DNA of 64,000 nt, from the NCBI GenBank assembly GCA_017999435.1, contig JAGNLV010000001.1:555550-619549 (forward strand), given 5' to 3'. Origin of the DNA: Candidatus Zixiibacteriota bacterium (GTDB lineage Bacteria > Zixibacteria > MSB-5A5 > GN15 > FEB-12). Positions 1-11,016 of this stretch are shown here, piece after piece. Under the pieces are notes generated by a model. That model did not search any database and had not been told where the DNA came from. It saw nothing but the letters and a program-made list of their open reading frames with translations. The position numbers were made by a program, and so were the translations under genes. Within the stretch, counting starts at the first letter, position 1, and every line of letters begins with the position of its first letter.

Positions 1-127
1 TCGGTCGGGGCACGCCGTTGACCGGCGAACGTCGTTGGCTGCAGAGCCCCGATGATCGCGGAATATCCTTGGTTGGCGAACCCCGTTGACCCGGCGACAT
101 CGTCGGTCGGGGCACGCCGTTGACCGG
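1..127. repeat. 25-bp direct repeat pair
   Basis: The 25 bases at 1-25 recur exactly at 103-127. The stretch between them contains further degenerate copies of the same theme (gttgac with cggcgacatcg-like words). No coding region is convincing here. It reads as decayed intergenic repeat DNA, and its left part may continue outside the window. Confidence 0.6.
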
Positions 128-193
128 GGGACATCGTAAGTTGGGCAGCACCATTGGTCCCGCCCGACATCACCCCAGCCATCCCCCCTCCTT

Positions 194-220
194 GTCATCC
201 CCGCGAAGGCGGGGATCCAG
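194..220. repeat. REP/dRS3-like palindromic repeat, copy 1
   Basis: A 27-base unit running from gtcatcccc to gggatccag. It contains an inverted repeat (tccccgc / gcgggga around a gaag loop). Exact copies lie at 933-959 and 1007-1033 and a variant at 445-471. The form resembles the dRS3-like palindromes that are dispersed in many bacterial genomes. Confidence 0.75.
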
Positions 221-444
221 CCATCTTCCCCGCCGTCGCACCTCCCAGGAAAGCCCCATCAAGAATGTGAGACCAATCCGGCATAATGTGATTCCCACCA
301 ACGCGCTCCTCGCATAACCTGTATTGACGCAACCAAGCGGGCTCCACCAACAATCCGGAGGGAATAACCGTGAAACCAGATACGTCACCCCCGCAGAGGA
401 AAGATACAACCCGCCGGATCAGGCACCTCAACCTCCCGGTGCTT

Positions 445-471
445 GTCATTCCCGCGAAGCTGGGAATCCAG
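445..471. repeat. REP/dRS3-like palindromic repeat, copy 2 (variant)
   Basis: Same 27-base unit with attccc/gggaat arms and one change in the stem (gaagctggg for gaaggcggg). It ends about 60 bases before the start of the GIY-YIG gene. No gene is visible in bases 221-531. Confidence 0.7.
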
Positions 472-531
472 ACACCTTGATTTCAACTAGCCGCTGTCGG
501 GCCAAACCCACAGCGGGATGTTCCGTTCTCA

Positions 532-822
532 GTGGCATACGCTTACGTTTACATCCTCGCCAGCAAACGTAACGGCACTCTCTACGTCGGTGTAACCACC
601 GACCTAGTGAAACGGGTCAGCCAACATCGCCTCGGCATCACTGCCGGCTTTACAGCGAAGTATGCCGTCCATCAGCTTGTCTACTTTGAGGGCTTCGATG
701 ACATCTGCATGGCTCTGCAACGCGAAAGGCAGCTGAAGAAGTGGAACCGGCGGTGGAAACTCCGCCTCATCGAGAAGCTCAATCCCAACTGGGACGACCT
801 CTACCCCCTGATCGCCCCTTGA
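532..822 (+). CDS. GIY-YIG endonuclease-like protein
   Basis: A 96-residue single-domain protein of the GIY-YIG superfamily, of the small stand-alone kind once called UPF0213/YhbQ-like. The N-terminus shows the signature as YVYILASKRNGTLYVG, followed by TTDLVKRVSQH, in which the Arg is the family's catalytic candidate. A Glu-containing segment (LQRERQLKKW) follows. The likely start is GTG at 532; no ATG lies in frame nearby and no strong ribosome binding site is seen. The gene is isolated and bracketed by copies of the same palindromic repeat at 445-471 and 933-959/1007-1033, suggesting a link to repeat spread or maintenance. That link is inference. The protein could also be an ordinary housekeeping nuclease of unknown substrate. 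Confidence 0.85.
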   Translation: MAYAYVYILASKRNGTLYVGVTTDLVKRVSQHRLGITAGFTAKYAVHQLVYFEGFDDICMALQRERQLKKWNRRWKLRLIEKLNPNWDDLYPLIAP

Positions 823-932
823 TGCCGGCGCGCTTACTGCATCAGGCTCTTTGCCACCCCCCCTCCTTGCCATCCCCCCTCCTTGTCATCCCCCCTCCTT
901 GCCATCCTCCCTCCTTGTCATCTCCCCTCTTT

Positions 933-959
933 GTCATCCCCGCGAAGGCGGGGATCCAG
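933..959. repeat. REP/dRS3-like palindromic repeat, copy 3
   Basis: Exact copy of the 27-base unit at 194-220, embedded in the 16-bp tandem array downstream of the GIY-YIG gene. Confidence 0.75.
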
Positions 960-1006
960 CCATCCCCCCTCCTTGTCATCCCCCCTCCTTGTCATCCCCC
1001 CTCCTT

Positions 1007-1033
1007 GTCATCCCCGCGAAGGCGGGGATCCAG
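1007..1033. repeat. REP/dRS3-like palindromic repeat, copy 4
   Basis: A further exact copy of the 27-base unit, 47 bases after copy 3, again inside the tandem array. Confidence 0.75.
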
Positions 1034-1075
1034 CCATCCCCCCTCTTTGTCACCTTCCCTCCTTGCCATCCCCCC

Positions 1076-2074
1076 CTACCCCGCCTTCGCCCCCAGCCAC
1101 TCCCCCACCACCGCCTCCACCTCCGCCAGCGACGACACCCGGTAGAGCCGCGGCCGCAGCGCCGCCGCCCCGGCCAGCCCCTTCACATATTGCGCGAGGA
1201 ATTTCCGCATGATCCGGATCCCGCGCGCCTCGCCGTACACCTGCACCGCCATCGCCACGTGCTCCCGCATCCAGTTGATGCGCTCGGCCGCCGAGGGCTC
1301 GGGCACGCGCTCCCCGGTGGCCAGGTAGCGCTCGATCCGCCCGAACACCCAGGGATCCCCCATCGCCGCCCGCCCCACCATCACGCCGTCGCACCCCGTA
1401 TCCCGCATGAGCCGTCGGGCGTCCTCCGGTGTCGTGACGTCGCCGTTGCCGATCACCGTGATTCCCACGGCCTGCTTGAGCCGGGCGATCGCCTCCCAGT
1501 CCGCTTTGCCGGCGAACCCGCGCGAGCGGCTGCGGGCATGGAGGGTGACGGCGGCCACTCCGGCGGCCTCGGCCACCGCGGCCAGATCCAGGTAGACCGG
1601 ACGGGTCTCGTCCCACCCGGTCCGCATTTTCACGGTCACCGGAATTCCTTGTCCGCCATTGCCTTGAACCGTCTTCGCCCCGCGCACGGCAGCCGCCATC
1701 ACCTGTCCGGCGAGATCCGGGTCTTTGAGCATCGCCGCCCCCCCGTTGCGCCCCACGACTTTCCGCACCGGGCAGCCGAAATTGAGGTCGATCAGATCGG
1801 GCTGAAACCGCTCGGCCACGCGGGCGGCCGCCTCCTCGACCACCGCCGGATCGGCTCCGAAAAGCTGCACCCCGATCGGCCGTTCATCGGGGCCGAAGGC
1901 GATCATTTCCAGAGTCTTGGCGTTGTCCCGCACCAGGCCGTCGGTCGAGATCATCTCGGTGAATACGAGCGCGGCCCCGCCCCGTCGGGCCAGCCGCCGG
2001 TAGGCCCGGTCCGAGACCCCGGCCAGGGGCGCCGCCACCACGGCCCCGCCCAGGTTTAAGTTTCCTATCTGCAT
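1076..2074 (-). CDS. dus: tRNA-dihydrouridine synthase (DusB-like)
   Basis: An FMN-dependent TIM-barrel enzyme that reduces specific uridines in the tRNA D-loop with NADPH. Visible family marks are APLAGVSDRAYR at the N-terminus (FMN binding), the catalytic-Cys segment LNFGCPVRKV, and VTVKMRTGW, IGNGDV and GVMVGRAAMG in the expected order along the barrel. About 332 residues from the chosen ATG, normal for DusB. A TTG at 2092 would add six residues and sits just after a gaggac motif, so it is a possible alternative start. MQIGNL matches the usual DusB N-terminus better. The gene stands alone, its stop touching the tandem repeat array. Confidence 0.92.
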   Translation of the reverse strand: MQIGNLNLGGAVVAAPLAGVSDRAYRRLARRGGAALVFTEMISTDGLVRDNAKTLEMIAFGPDERPIGVQLFGADPAVVEEAAARVAERFQPDLIDLNFGCPVRKVVGRNGGAAMLKDPDLAGQVMAAAVRGAKTVQGNGGQGIPVTVKMRTGWDETRPVYLDLAAVAEAAGVAAVTLHARSRSRGFAGKADWEAIARLKQAVGITVIGNGDVTTPEDARRLMRDTGCDGVMVGRAAMGDPWVFGRIERYLATGERVPEPSAAERINWMREHVAMAVQVYGEARGIRIMRKFLAQYVKGLAGAAALRPRLYRVSSLAEVEAVVGEWLGAKAG

Positions 2075-2188
2075 GCCGACAATATATAGCAAAGTCCTCG
2101 GATCGCCGCAAGGAACGCGCGCCGGGCGGGCGGCGGTTCGGCTTCAGCTACCGATGAGATAAGCAGCCCGCAGACAGAGAGGTTCCCG

Positions 2189-2887
2189 ATGCCGGAAATT
2201 GTGGTCAAATACGATGACAAGGTGATCGAGCGCATCGTCACCGAGAAGAAGCGCCTTTCCATAGGCCGCACCAACGAAAACGACATCGTCCTGGAAAACC
2301 GCGGCGTCTCCCGCCGCCACGCCATGATCGAGTTCAACGACAACGCCGCCGTCGTCATCGACAACGAATCCCTCAACGGCACCTTCGTCAACAACCGCCG
2401 CATCAGCGAGGAGGTGCTGCGCGACTCCGACGTCATCACCATCGGCAAGTACAACCTGGTCTACCGCAGCCAGTCGCAGCAGACCGCCGGCGACGACCTC
2501 AGCACCATGGACGGCACCATGGTCCTCAACACCAAGCAGCAGAAACAGCTCATCGAGAACGACCGCCGCGAGCGCCAACTGGTCGAGCGATACGGCGGCT
2601 CCGTCATCGTCGGCGAGTCCAACGCCGACTTCTCCGAGTACCGCCTCGACCGGGACGTCATCACCATCGGCCGCGCCAAGTTCGTCCACATCCGCGCCAA
2701 GGGCCTCTTCCTCTCCGGCATCCAGGCGAAAATCGTCCGCGACACCGGCGGCTTCATCATCGTCAACCTCGGCCGCAAGGGAAAGGTCCGGGTCAACGGC
2801 GAGACCATCGACCGCGCGGTCCTGAAAAACGGCGACCTCATCGAGGTCGGCAAGAGTACTTTCAAATTCATCGAGGGACGAGCCTGA
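2189..2887 (+). CDS. Protein with two FHA domains
   Basis: 232 residues. The first forkhead-associated domain (about residues 3-95) has the phosphothreonine-binding signature: SIGRTNENDI, then SRRHAMI, then NGTFVNN. The C-terminal third (about 150-230) is a second, less canonical FHA-like fold (ITIGRAKF, then GKVRVNGE). FHA domains read phosphothreonine on partner proteins, so this is the natural reader or substrate for the Ser/Thr kinase two genes downstream. The metallophosphoesterase gene starts two bases after this stop, so the genes are almost certainly co-transcribed. The short N-terminal strand and absence of a signal sequence point to the cytoplasm. Confidence 0.9.
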   Translation: MPEIVVKYDDKVIERIVTEKKRLSIGRTNENDIVLENRGVSRRHAMIEFNDNAAVVIDNESLNGTFVNNRRISEEVLRDSDVITIGKYNLVYRSQSQQTAGDDLSTMDGTMVLNTKQQKQLIENDRRERQLVERYGGSVIVGESNADFSEYRLDRDVITIGRAKFVHIRAKGLFLSGIQAKIVRDTGGFIIVNLGRKGKVRVNGETIDRAVLKNGDLIEVGKSTFKFIEGRA

Positions 2888-2889
2888 TC

Positions 2890-3618
2890 ATGCGGCTGGC
2901 GCTGATATCGGACATCCACGGCAACCTCGAGGCGCTCACCGCCGTCCTGCGCGACATCGAGGATAAGGGGGCCGACGAGATCGCGTGCCTCGGGGACGTG
3001 GTCGGCTACGGCTGTGACCCGCAGGCCTGTCTCGAGCTCGTCGCCCGCACCTGCCGGGTCAAACTGCTGGGCAACCACGACGCGGCGGCGCTCGGGCGCA
3101 CGCCCATCGAGGGCTACAACTCCACCGCGCGTATCACCGCCGAGTGGACGCGCACCGTGCTGAGCGACCGCGACCGCGCCTGCCTGGAAAGCTTCACCCT
3201 GCAGCACCGCGCCCTCGGCGCCCTGCTCGTCCACGCCTCCCCCTGCCGGCCCGACCAATGGCCCTACATCCTCGCCCCGGACGAGGCGGCCGAGGCCTTC
3301 GGCGCCTTCACCGAACCGATCTGCTTCCACGGCCACACGCACATTCCGGCGATCTTCACCGAAATCCCGGGCGCCTTCCCGGCCCGCCGGGTCGCCCACG
3401 ACATCGACCCCCACGAGGAAAGCCGCTACCTCATCAACGTCGGATCGGTCGGCCAGCCCCGCGACCGCGATCCGCGGGCCTGCTGGACCCTCTACGATGC
3501 GGCCGAGGGCGCCATCGCCTTCCGCCGCGTCGCGTACGATATCGCGCGAACGCAGTCGAAAATGTCCGAGGCGCACTTGCCGGATACCCTGGTGGAGCGT
3601 CTCGCTGCAGGAAGATAG
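2890..3618 (+). CDS. Calcineurin-like metallophosphoesterase
   Basis: 242 residues with the full set of metallophosphoesterase motifs: DIHGN near the N-terminus, GDVVGYG, GNHDAA, a HASP segment and GHTHIP near residue 150. INVGSVGQPRD closes the core as in YfcE/MJ0936-type phosphodiesterases. It hydrolyses a phosphoester with two metal ions; the substrate cannot be read from sequence. It sits between an FHA protein (2-base gap) and a CHASE2 Ser/Thr kinase (10-base gap). A role as the phosphatase that resets the kinase system is an attractive inference. Bacterial kinases usually pair with PP2C enzymes, so this would be unusual. Confidence 0.9.
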   Translation: MRLALISDIHGNLEALTAVLRDIEDKGADEIACLGDVVGYGCDPQACLELVARTCRVKLLGNHDAAALGRTPIEGYNSTARITAEWTRTVLSDRDRACLESFTLQHRALGALLVHASPCRPDQWPYILAPDEAAEAFGAFTEPICFHGHTHIPAIFTEIPGAFPARRVAHDIDPHEESRYLINVGSVGQPRDRDPRACWTLYDAAEGAIAFRRVAYDIARTQSKMSEAHLPDTLVERLAAGR

Positions 3619-3628
3619 AGAGAGCATT

Positions 3629-6136
<2,508 letters not shown>

Positions 6137-6173
6137 GCGTCAGCCGGCCGAAAGACCTGTGCCCCCGGTCGTC

Positions 6174-6202
6174 GAGGCATTCGGGACTCTCCCGAATGCC
6201 TC
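6174..6202. terminator. 13-bp perfect hairpin between convergent genes
   Basis: gaggcattcggga and its exact reverse complement are separated by three bases. The hairpin lies between the stops of the plus-strand kinase (6136) and the minus-strand protease (6219), where a bidirectional terminator is expected. There is no strong T-run on either side, so it may instead act as a 3'-end stabiliser. Confidence 0.6.
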
Positions 6203-6218
6203 GCTTCTCCTGCATGGT

Positions 6219-9200
6219 CTACCCGCACGGTGCGGGCGGCGGTCCGCCGCGGAACAAGTAGCTCACCAGCGCCGTCAGGTCGGCGATCTGAACCATGCGG
6301 TTCGCGTCGATGTCCGCGTGCGCAAGACACTCGGCCGCCGGGCCCCCGCGAAACAGGTAACCGACCAGAAGCGTTAGATCCGATACCCGGATCTGCCCGT
6401 CGGCCACGATGTCCCCCCGCAGCACGCAGCAACCCTCGCCGGTATTGAGCGCCGCCGAGGCATTGAGCCGCCGGTTCTGCCGCCACATGGGCGATGGCAG
6501 TTGCTCCGGGCGATAGCGCACGCCGGCGAACCGGTGCAGCACGAGACGTCCGTTGATGCCGTTCTGCGAAGGACAGATGACGTCCAGGTACCCATCCTTG
6601 TCCAGATCGCAGAGCGTCGGACAGCGAGAGAACCCGCTGCCGTCCGACGTGATCGTCATCGGAAAGCCCGGCTGAAGTGCGCCGATGTCCGAATACGCCT
6701 CGATCCGGCTCACCTCATACCCCGACAGAAAATCCCCGCCGATCAGCGCCGCGACATCCGGCCGGTAGTCGCCGGTCACATCTCCGATGACCAGGTGATC
6801 GACAACCCCCGGTTCCATCGAGGAGCAGAAGTACCCGAAGCTCGCGCTGTCTCCCATGAGCGGGCTGCCGTCCAGCCGCCACGCCCGGATCGCGTTCCAG
6901 TTCGCGCAGACATACTCCAGTGCGCCGTCGCCGTCCAGATCGGCAAACGCCGGCTCCAGCACCGGGATGTACGCGCCCAGGCCCATCGCGTGCGGCCATC
7001 CCGCCACCGACTGGAGATTCTCATCAATCGCGTAGATCGCGTGATCAACCGGCGTCACGGGATCGATCCAGGAATCCCCCAGCACGATCAGCTCTTCGTC
7101 CCCATCCGCGTCGAGGTCCGCCGACGAGAGGCTCAGACCGGCGCGCCCTATGGATAACCCGTCCTGCACCAGCGCCACCGTGTCCCCCTCGGCCGAACAC
7201 CCCTGGGCATCGAACTTCCGCAGCACCGTGCCATAGCAGTAGATCTCGCAGACGCCGTCGCCGTCCAGGTCGGCCGGATGGCATTCCTGGTATCCGCTCG
7301 GCGCCGTCGAATCGGCCCCGCACCAGAGCCAGGGACTGCCGTCCGCCCTGACGATGCGGAAGCTCCCCGACGACGGGAGCCCCGCGGAGTAGTTGATTTC
7401 GTCGATGCCGTCCCCGTCCAGGTCGCGGAGAAACAGAACCGGCGCATTGGCGGACGAACCGTACGAGGCGGTTGTCATCGTCGGAGCATTCAGCGAGACC
7501 ACGGTCGGCTCCGTGGACAGACCATGGCAGATATACATCTTCCCGCTCAGATCCATGACGACGAAATCCTCGGCGTCATCCCCGTCGAGTCGGCCCACCG
7601 CCGGCATCACGTGGGTGAAATCCCCGCCCTCAAGCGTCGGCACACCGGTCGTCTTCAAGGTCCCGTCCGGAGTCAGGAACACGACATTGGTGGCCGTCCC
7701 CAGGATAATCTCGTTCACGCCGTCGCCGTCGACATCGGCATAGGTGGCGATGCGGCCGATCTTCCGGTCAAAATCAAGGGACCATCCGAGCGGCTCTGCG
7801 AACGGCGAGTACACCTGCACGACCGCCTCGTCGCCGGCAATCGGACCGGCCGCGCCGTACACCTGCACGCGGAGCGTGTACAGACCGTCGTCCAGCAGCG
7901 AAACATCCCACCGCCCGAGTTCGCCCGCAAACACGACCCGGGTCGTCGTGTCAACGGCGTGCCACTCCGTCGGGTTGAGGCCGGCGCCGTAGTCGATGAC
8001 ACAGCGCACGAAATCCGGCGCAAAACAGGTTCCCGTGACCGTCACGCCGCCGTTGACCGTGTCCCCCGGCCCGGGTGAGGCGATCTCGGCCAGGGCCGCG
8101 CCGCCGACCGACACGCGCACCATGTCCCGGTTCCACTGGCCGACCTGCAGCCGAAGAACATACTCGGCCGTCGGCAACCCGGACACGTTCCAGTCACCCA
8201 GCCACCCGGCGGTGACGGGAACGGTCGATGTGAGCAGATCGGTCCATGCCGACGTATCCGCCGCCGCCGGGCGGTACTGCAGCCGGTATTCTGTGAAATC
8301 CGCTCCGTCGGCGGTGCCGAGAATCGCGATCGTTCCCGCCGCGATCTCGAATTCTCCGGGACTCGTGATTATGGCCCTCACGTCCGGCGCTGCGGCGATT
8401 GCCGAAGCCAGATTGACCCGTCCCCACCCGCTATATTTGTCCCATCCGGGGTAGCTTGCCCCCGTCCCGTACGGATCGACGTAATCATCGGCGGTGGCGT
8501 GCAGGATTTCCCGCACGCGCTCCCGGTCCAGGCCGGGCGACAGCGACCGCACGTAAGCCGCCACGGCCGCCGTGTACGGCCCCGACATGCTGGTCCCCGA
8601 CGCGATATAGTACTGGCTGTCGACGATGTGGACATTCGGCTCGCTGGGCGCGTACATATCCGTCCCGGCCGCCCGAAGCGAGAGAATCGACCGCCCCGGA
8701 GCGCACACATCGATGTACGGACTGATCGTCGAAAAGGAGGTGACGTGATCCGAGTCATTGGTCGCCCCCACCGCAACCGTGAGGTCATAGCTCGCCGGGT
8801 AGTTGATCTGCTCGATCCCGTCGTTGCCGATACTGGCGATCAACACCACGCCGCGGGCGGCGGCATAACCGAGAGCCTCCTCCACCACCGGTATCTGGCC
8901 CGCAAGGCCCCAGCTCATGCTGATCACGTCGGCCCCGTTGTCGGCGGCGTACACGATGCCGGCGGCCGCCGCCGAGAGCGGCATGTAGGGATAGAACTTG
9001 AGCGCCATGATCCGTACATCCGCGACCGCCCCGGCGATCCCGATACCGTTGCCGATCGCCCCGGCCACAATCCCGGCGCAGTGGGTGCCGTGACCCATCG
9101 GATCGGTCGGATCATTATCCTCCCAGATCGCAAACGGCGGATCGCCCAGGTCATTCGCGCTGAAATCCCATCCGACGAGGTCGTCAATATAGCCGTTCCG

Positions 9201-9872
9201 ATCGTCGTCGATCCCGTTGTCGGCAATCTCCCCCGGGTTCTGCCACATCCGTGACACCAGGTCCGGGTGATCCCAGTCCACCCCGGTGTCGACAATCGCC
9301 ACCACCACGGTCGCCGTCTGGTCCGGCGGGTTGGCGAAAACTTCCTCCGCATCGATGTCCGCGTCCGGCGTCCCATACACAATCGACAGCACACCATCCT
9401 CGACGTGGTAGTGGCCCTGCCCGGTGTTGTGGAGCGCCCATTGGTGAACGTACAGCGGGTCGTTCGGTGAGGCGTAGAGCTCGACCGCGTAATCCGGCAT
9501 CGCATACTCCACGGACGCCAGGGCGCGGTAGTCGCGGGCCATCGCCTCGATGTCGCCTCCCGAGGGAATCGCGAACAGGAACGTCGAGCGCAGCGGATTG
9601 TCGGCCGCCGTCGGCACCCCCTCGCGCACCAGCCGCCGCTGCGCCGTCACCCCGTACCGGGCGTGGAGGGCATCGACCTCGGGCAGGCCGGTCGTCGCCA
9701 GGCCTTTCACCGTCGCCGGGTCCACCGCGGTCCCGGCGCGGAACTTCACAATGAGCCGGGTCGGCTCATAGCCGCCGAACCTGTCCGGCGGAGCGCCCTC
9801 GAGCGCCCGGGCGCCGCCTGCCAGCAGCAGCGGCGCGGCCACGACCACACCAATGATCCAGCGCTGTTTCAT
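6219..9872 (-). CDS. Secreted subtilisin-like protease with FG-GAP/VCBS repeats and C-terminal dockerin-like pair
   Basis: 1217 residues. Signal peptide (about 1-25), a propeptide-like stretch (RLIVKF), then an S8 peptidase domain with the triad Asp195 (VDTGVDWDHP), His261 (GHGTHCAG) and Ser428 (SGTSMSGP). Two beta-rich Ig-like modules follow. Next come about seven FG-GAP/VCBS-type calcium-binding repeats (DLDGDGxxE patterns), which may form a propeller. The tail carries two dockerin-like repeats ending in YLFRGGP. The start was taken at 9872 because gaggtgt lies just upstream and MKQRW opens the signal peptide. An extracellular or surface protease is likely. The dockerin pair also occurs in the 28537-29469 protein and may be a sorting or docking module; no cohesin is seen in this window. 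Confidence 0.92.
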   Translation of the reverse strand: MKQRWIIGVVVAAPLLLAGGARALEGAPPDRFGGYEPTRLIVKFRAGTAVDPATVKGLATTGLPEVDALHARYGVTAQRRLVREGVPTAADNPLRSTFLFAIPSGGDIEAMARDYRALASVEYAMPDYAVELYASPNDPLYVHQWALHNTGQGHYHVEDGVLSIVYGTPDADIDAEEVFANPPDQTATVVVAIVDTGVDWDHPDLVSRMWQNPGEIADNGIDDDRNGYIDDLVGWDFSANDLGDPPFAIWEDNDPTDPMGHGTHCAGIVAGAIGNGIGIAGAVADVRIMALKFYPYMPLSAAAAGIVYAADNGADVISMSWGLAGQIPVVEEALGYAAARGVVLIASIGNDGIEQINYPASYDLTVAVGATNDSDHVTSFSTISPYIDVCAPGRSILSLRAAGTDMYAPSEPNVHIVDSQYYIASGTSMSGPYTAAVAAYVRSLSPGLDRERVREILHATADDYVDPYGTGASYPGWDKYSGWGRVNLASAIAAAPDVRAIITSPGEFEIAAGTIAILGTADGADFTEYRLQYRPAAADTSAWTDLLTSTVPVTAGWLGDWNVSGLPTAEYVLRLQVGQWNRDMVRVSVGGAALAEIASPGPGDTVNGGVTVTGTCFAPDFVRCVIDYGAGLNPTEWHAVDTTTRVVFAGELGRWDVSLLDDGLYTLRVQVYGAAGPIAGDEAVVQVYSPFAEPLGWSLDFDRKIGRIATYADVDGDGVNEIILGTATNVVFLTPDGTLKTTGVPTLEGGDFTHVMPAVGRLDGDDAEDFVVMDLSGKMYICHGLSTEPTVVSLNAPTMTTASYGSSANAPVLFLRDLDGDGIDEINYSAGLPSSGSFRIVRADGSPWLWCGADSTAPSGYQECHPADLDGDGVCEIYCYGTVLRKFDAQGCSAEGDTVALVQDGLSIGRAGLSLSSADLDADGDEELIVLGDSWIDPVTPVDHAIYAIDENLQSVAGWPHAMGLGAYIPVLEPAFADLDGDGALEYVCANWNAIRAWRLDGSPLMGDSASFGYFCSSMEPGVVDHLVIGDVTGDYRPDVAALIGGDFLSGYEVSRIEAYSDIGALQPGFPMTITSDGSGFSRCPTLCDLDKDGYLDVICPSQNGINGRLVLHRFAGVRYRPEQLPSPMWRQNRRLNASAALNTGEGCCVLRGDIVADGQIRVSDLTLLVGYLFRGGPAAECLAHADIDANRMVQIADLTALVSYLFRGGPPPAPCG

Positions 9873-10155
9873 AGGACACCTCGTCTGTCGATGTGCCACT
9901 GCAGACCGTCACCCGAATTCCCCCCTTGACCTTCGTGATTGCGTCTTTCACCGGTAAAATACCGCCGTAACAGCTCGTGTCAACGTGTTTTCCCGCCGGC
10001 ACCGGAGAGCGCCGTTCTGAGTCTCCCGCTTCGGCTTCTTGCCCGAGTCTCTGTGAGACGGAGCGCTTTCGATGCCTGTCTGTGGGCAGCAAATCGAGCG
10101 CCCATGTGGCCAACGCGTTCGGTCGACGCCCCGCGCGTATGAACCGGCCGCCCGC
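9873..10155. other. Intergenic region upstream of the protease
   Basis: Between the protease start and the terminator of the DUF1573 gene. It should hold the protease promoter, but no clear -35/-10 pair was found. The small open frames here lack ribosome binding sites and family features. Confidence 0.5.
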
Positions 10156-10191
10156 AAAAAAGCCCGGCCGGGCTCTGGGCCCCGCCGGGCT
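10156..10191 (-). terminator. Rho-independent terminator of the DUF1573 gene
   Basis: On the minus strand agcccggc pairs with gccgggct, with extra gggc/gccc pairs inside, followed directly by a run of six T. It lies just downstream of the stop at 10218. Confidence 0.85.
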
Positions 10192-10217
10192 GTCCAAACT
10201 GCGCTTTCTGCTCTCCC

Positions 10218-10934
10218 TCAGCTCCCCGCCGCCCCTTTCTTGACCCGCACCATCCGCTTCACCGGCAGCGTGTAGCGCGTCCCCGCTTCGTCGCTGATCG
10301 CAAACGTCAGCGACCGCTCGAACTCCTCCCCCACCCGGTTCTCGAGCACCTCTACCGACCCCTCCGCGGTCTCCCCCGCTTTCACCACCGGGGGCAGCTT
10401 CACGGCGAAATAGTCGGCCGGACAATCGATCACCGTCAGCGTGTAATCCTTCGCACTCGTGTTGTGAATCGTAAACGTCGCCTTCCGGCGCGGCATCTCG
10501 GTGAACTGCGACACATCCAGGCGGTTCGGCGTGAGAATGATCGGCAGCGTGCTGTCGGCTACCGACAGCACATGCGAGTGGAAGGTGAGAAACACCGGCT
10601 CCTCGCCGGCGTTCGTCATCACGTACGGCTTCTTGGTCACATACCCGCCGTACCGCTGGGTGTCGAAAAAGATGTCGATCCGGGTGCTGTCGCCGGGGGC
10701 CAGAACCGTGTCCTCCACCGGCGCTTTGGTGCACCCGCAACCGGGCACGATTTTCGTAATCCGCAGCGTGTCATCCCCGGTGGAACGCAGCCAGTAGGTG
10801 TGGCAGATGGTCGCCGACTGCGGCACTTTGCCGAAATTGAATTCCCCTTCCGGCACAGCGATCTGCGGGCCGGCCCACGAACCCCCCGCCCCCCACAGCA
10901 CCGCGGCGATGATCCCGAGAAGCAGCTTCTTCAT
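10218..10934 (-). CDS. DUF1573-domain exported protein
   Basis: 238 residues. A clear signal peptide (MKKLLLGIIAAVLW, cleavage probably after SWAG) precedes a DUF1573 immunoglobulin-like fold. Diagnostic marks are FNFGKVPQ at the start of the domain and VPGCGCT, with the paired cysteines typical of this family, around residue 65. The second half (about 125-235) looks like another Ig-like module. DUF1573 proteins are periplasmic or surface-attached and have no established reaction. It has its own terminator, so it is transcribed separately from the downstream protease. Confidence 0.85.
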   Translation of the reverse strand: MKKLLLGIIAAVLWGAGGSWAGPQIAVPEGEFNFGKVPQSATICHTYWLRSTGDDTLRITKIVPGCGCTKAPVEDTVLAPGDSTRIDIFFDTQRYGGYVTKKPYVMTNAGEEPVFLTFHSHVLSVADSTLPIILTPNRLDVSQFTEMPRRKATFTIHNTSAKDYTLTVIDCPADYFAVKLPPVVKAGETAEGSVEVLENRVGEEFERSLTFAISDEAGTRYTLPVKRMVRVKKGAAGS

Positions 10935-11016
10935 TGTGCGTTCATCCTCCGGCTTTGGTCAGGATCTATTCTCTGGTCGGACGCCGGACCGCGGGGCGCG
11001 CCCCGGCGCTTCATTC

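Larger units (their letters stand above)
855..1075. repeat. Tandem array of about 16-bp C-rich units, interrupted by palindromes
   Basis: Units of the form ccctccttg(t/c)catccc repeat head to tail with small variations. They are interrupted twice by the 27-base palindromic repeat. The array runs up to the stop codon of the dus gene on the other strand. The open frames crossing it are low-complexity by-products of the repeat, not genes. It is not a CRISPR, because there are no unique spacers. Confidence 0.8.

Noticed and set aside
855-1075. Possible CRISPR array
   Set aside because: Units are contiguous 16-bp repeats without unique spacers, and no cas genes are near.
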